DNA of 64,000 nt, from contig CAJJRX010000006.1 in the NCBI GenBank assembly GCA_905194315.1, positions 22,630-86,629 of the forward strand. The letters run 5' to 3'. Positions 63,008 through 64,000 of the stretch are shown one piece after another (within the stretch, counting starts at the first letter, position 1; the number at the start of each line of letters is the position of its first letter). The translations under genes and the position numbers were made by a program. Source of the DNA: an uncultured Sutterella sp. (lineage in GTDB: Bacteria > Pseudomonadota > Gammaproteobacteria > Burkholderiales > Burkholderiaceae_F). The notes beneath the pieces are model-generated. The model saw nothing but the letters and a program-made list of their open reading frames with translations. It was not told where the DNA came from and made no database searches.

Positions 63008-63772
63008 ATGTTGAAGAAAATCGCTTTTTCCGCCCTTTGTGCCGCCGCCCTCTTTACTGCCAGCGTTGGCGGTGCTGTCGCCAAAGATCTGAAAGTTGCT
63101 GTTAACGCCACTTTCCCGCCGTTTGAATTCGTCAACAGCCAGACCAAAGAGCTGACCGGTTTCGAAATGGATCTGATCAAAGCCATGGGTAAAAAAGCCG
63201 GCTATAACGTTGTGATGCAGAACATGGCTTTTGACGGCATTATCCCGGCCATTATCTCCGGCAACGTTGATGTCGGCGCCTCCGGCATCTCCATCACAGC
63301 CGAACGCCAGAAAAAAGTGCTCTTTACGGAACCGTTCTATGAATCCGGCCTGAGCATCCTGATCTCCAAAACCAATGCCGGCAAAATCAATAACTTTGCT
63401 GACCTGAAGGGCAAAACCATCGCTGTTCAGATCGGTACGACTGCCGCCACCAAGGCCAAGGAAGTTGAAGGTGCCACGATCAAGACCTTCAACCACGCCG
63501 GTGAAGCCATCCTCGAACTGGCCAACGGTGGTGCTGATGCGGTTCTCAACGACAAGCCTGCTACGGACTACATGCTCGTTCAGCAGCCCGCGCTTGCTGA
63601 AAAGACCATCCACCTGCCCGGCGTGCTCGGTGCCGACCCCATGGGTATGGCTGTCAGCAAGAACAATCCGACCCTTCAGGCCGAGCTCAACAAAGCCATG
63701 GCTGACATGAAGGCCAGCGGTGAATACCAGGCGCTGTACAAGAAGTACTTCGGCGACCACGGTGCTCACTGA
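63008..63772 (+). CDS. periplasmic amino-acid-binding protein (ABC transporter, SBP family 3)
   Basis: A 254-residue solute-binding protein with a signal peptide (about 1-25, ending AVA-KD). The family 3 signature FEMDLIKAMGKKAGYNV and the ligand-binding GISITAERQKKVLFTEPFYE are clear, as in GlnH/ArtI/HisJ. It probably binds a polar amino acid such as glutamine. The permease and ATPase genes do not follow within the window; a strong terminator lies 95 bases downstream, so it may be expressed alone. Confidence 0.92.
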   Translation: MLKKIAFSALCAAALFTASVGGAVAKDLKVAVNATFPPFEFVNSQTKELTGFEMDLIKAMGKKAGYNVVMQNMAFDGIIPAIISGNVDVGASGISITAERQKKVLFTEPFYESGLSILISKTNAGKINNFADLKGKTIAVQIGTTAATKAKEVEGATIKTFNHAGEAILELANGGADAVLNDKPATDYMLVQQPALAEKTIHLPGVLGADPMGMAVSKNNPTLQAELNKAMADMKASGEYQALYKKYFGDHGAH

Positions 63773-63866
63773 TAAAAAGCTGAAAAGCCGGAAGACCGCT
63801 TTCTCATAGCCCAGGGTTTCACCTCATCGAATTGACTGCCGTCAATGAAATTTTGGGCTTGTTTTG

Positions 63867-63903
63867 GCGAGATTCCTCTCCGGGGAATCTCGCACTTTTT
63901 TTT
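63867..63903 (+). terminator. rho-independent terminator of the binding-protein gene
   Basis: GCGAGATTCC pairs with GGAATCTCGC, followed by AC and a long T-run. Confidence 0.88.
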
Positions 63904-63904
63904 C

Positions 63905-64000
63905 CAGGCTTTAAGCCGCACAAAAAAAGGAGGCTCTCTCACTTGTGTCAAGCGCAATGTTAGTTTGACCCACTTGGCGCAATCTTCTTCTGTGCCACTT
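63905..64000. other. right edge of the window, unassigned
   Basis: Nothing is assignable. A reverse-strand frame is open from the edge to 63766 but runs through the strong terminator. Sequence from 63940 on (GTGTCAAGCGCAATGTTAGT, then TTTGACCCACTTGGCGCAAT) could be the start of another element, which cannot be judged from 60 bases. Confidence 0.3.

Noticed and set aside
63766..64000. Reverse-strand frame open to the right edge, possibly an incoming mobile element
   Set aside because: It passes through a strong terminator, and too little sequence is present to support a transposase or inverted repeat.

Overview
The window reads as ordinary chromosome of a Gram-negative betaproteobacterium in Burkholderiales. 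Sutterellaceae (Sutterella or Parasutterella-like, anaerobic or microaerophilic gut lineages) is my best guess. The guess rests on the gene orders gmk-rpoZ-spoT, holC-(linker protein)-valS, fur diverging from bamE, and zapB-like/zapA/6S RNA/EVE protein; on a beta-type trimeric porin; and on exported haem and flavin electron-transfer proteins. The family-level assignment is inference. No phage, plasmid, CRISPR array or complete insertion sequence was found.

Layout. 1-5.1 kb: end of a YicC-type RNase gene, gmk, rpoZ, spoT, a lone HNH endonuclease gene and greB. 5.2-8.2 kb: a respiratory module with a tetraheme cytochrome c, a Tat-exported FAD reductase and a Crp/Fnr-type regulator, with a palindrome about 40-45 bases upstream of the predicted start of transcription. 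8.2-25 kb: an Fsr-like exporter, tRNA-Ala, pepA, holC, valS, a small WYL-like protein, an AGCS amino-acid symporter, argH, a tRNA cluster (Pro, Arg, His), a pentanucleotide tandem repeat, a DUF4026-type protein and dnaE. 25-29.2 kb: apbE and its probable substrate (an exported FMN-binding protein), a small basic exported protein, and a phosphoethanolamine-transferase-like gene with a 12-base poly-C tract at its start. 29.3-41 kb: glnS (with an unusual internal insertion), a hydroxyacid dehydrogenase, sbcB, rng, a DMT transporter, sdaA, msbA and a GT9 glycosyltransferase. 41-47.2 kb: a nutrient-uptake locus with an AbgA-like hydrolase and an MFS carrier diverging from a DcuC-like carrier and a porin, a palindromic heptad repeat between them, and a GntR/HutC regulator at the end. 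47.4-64 kb: an LPS-core-type glycosyltransferase, recN, nadK, fabI, a six-LysM MltD, a methyltransferase, rnhA, tRNA-Val, an LtaS-like sulfatase-fold enzyme, an M20 peptidase, fur/bamE, zapA, 6S RNA, an EVE protein, a TauE exporter and an amino-acid-binding protein.

How the parts work together. Two loci point to flavin and haem based anaerobic respiration outside the cytoplasmic membrane: the tetraheme/flavoprotein pair, and ApbE with its FMN-binding protein. Both have a two-fold symmetric site where a Crp/Fnr-type activator would bind. Several genes remodel the envelope (EptA-like, LtaS-like, MsbA, GT9, WaaE-like, MltD). The EptA-like gene looks phase-variable: from its only ATG starts upstream of the tract, the present 12-C tract is out of frame, and 10 or 13 C would restore the frame. 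That is the most interesting observation in the window.
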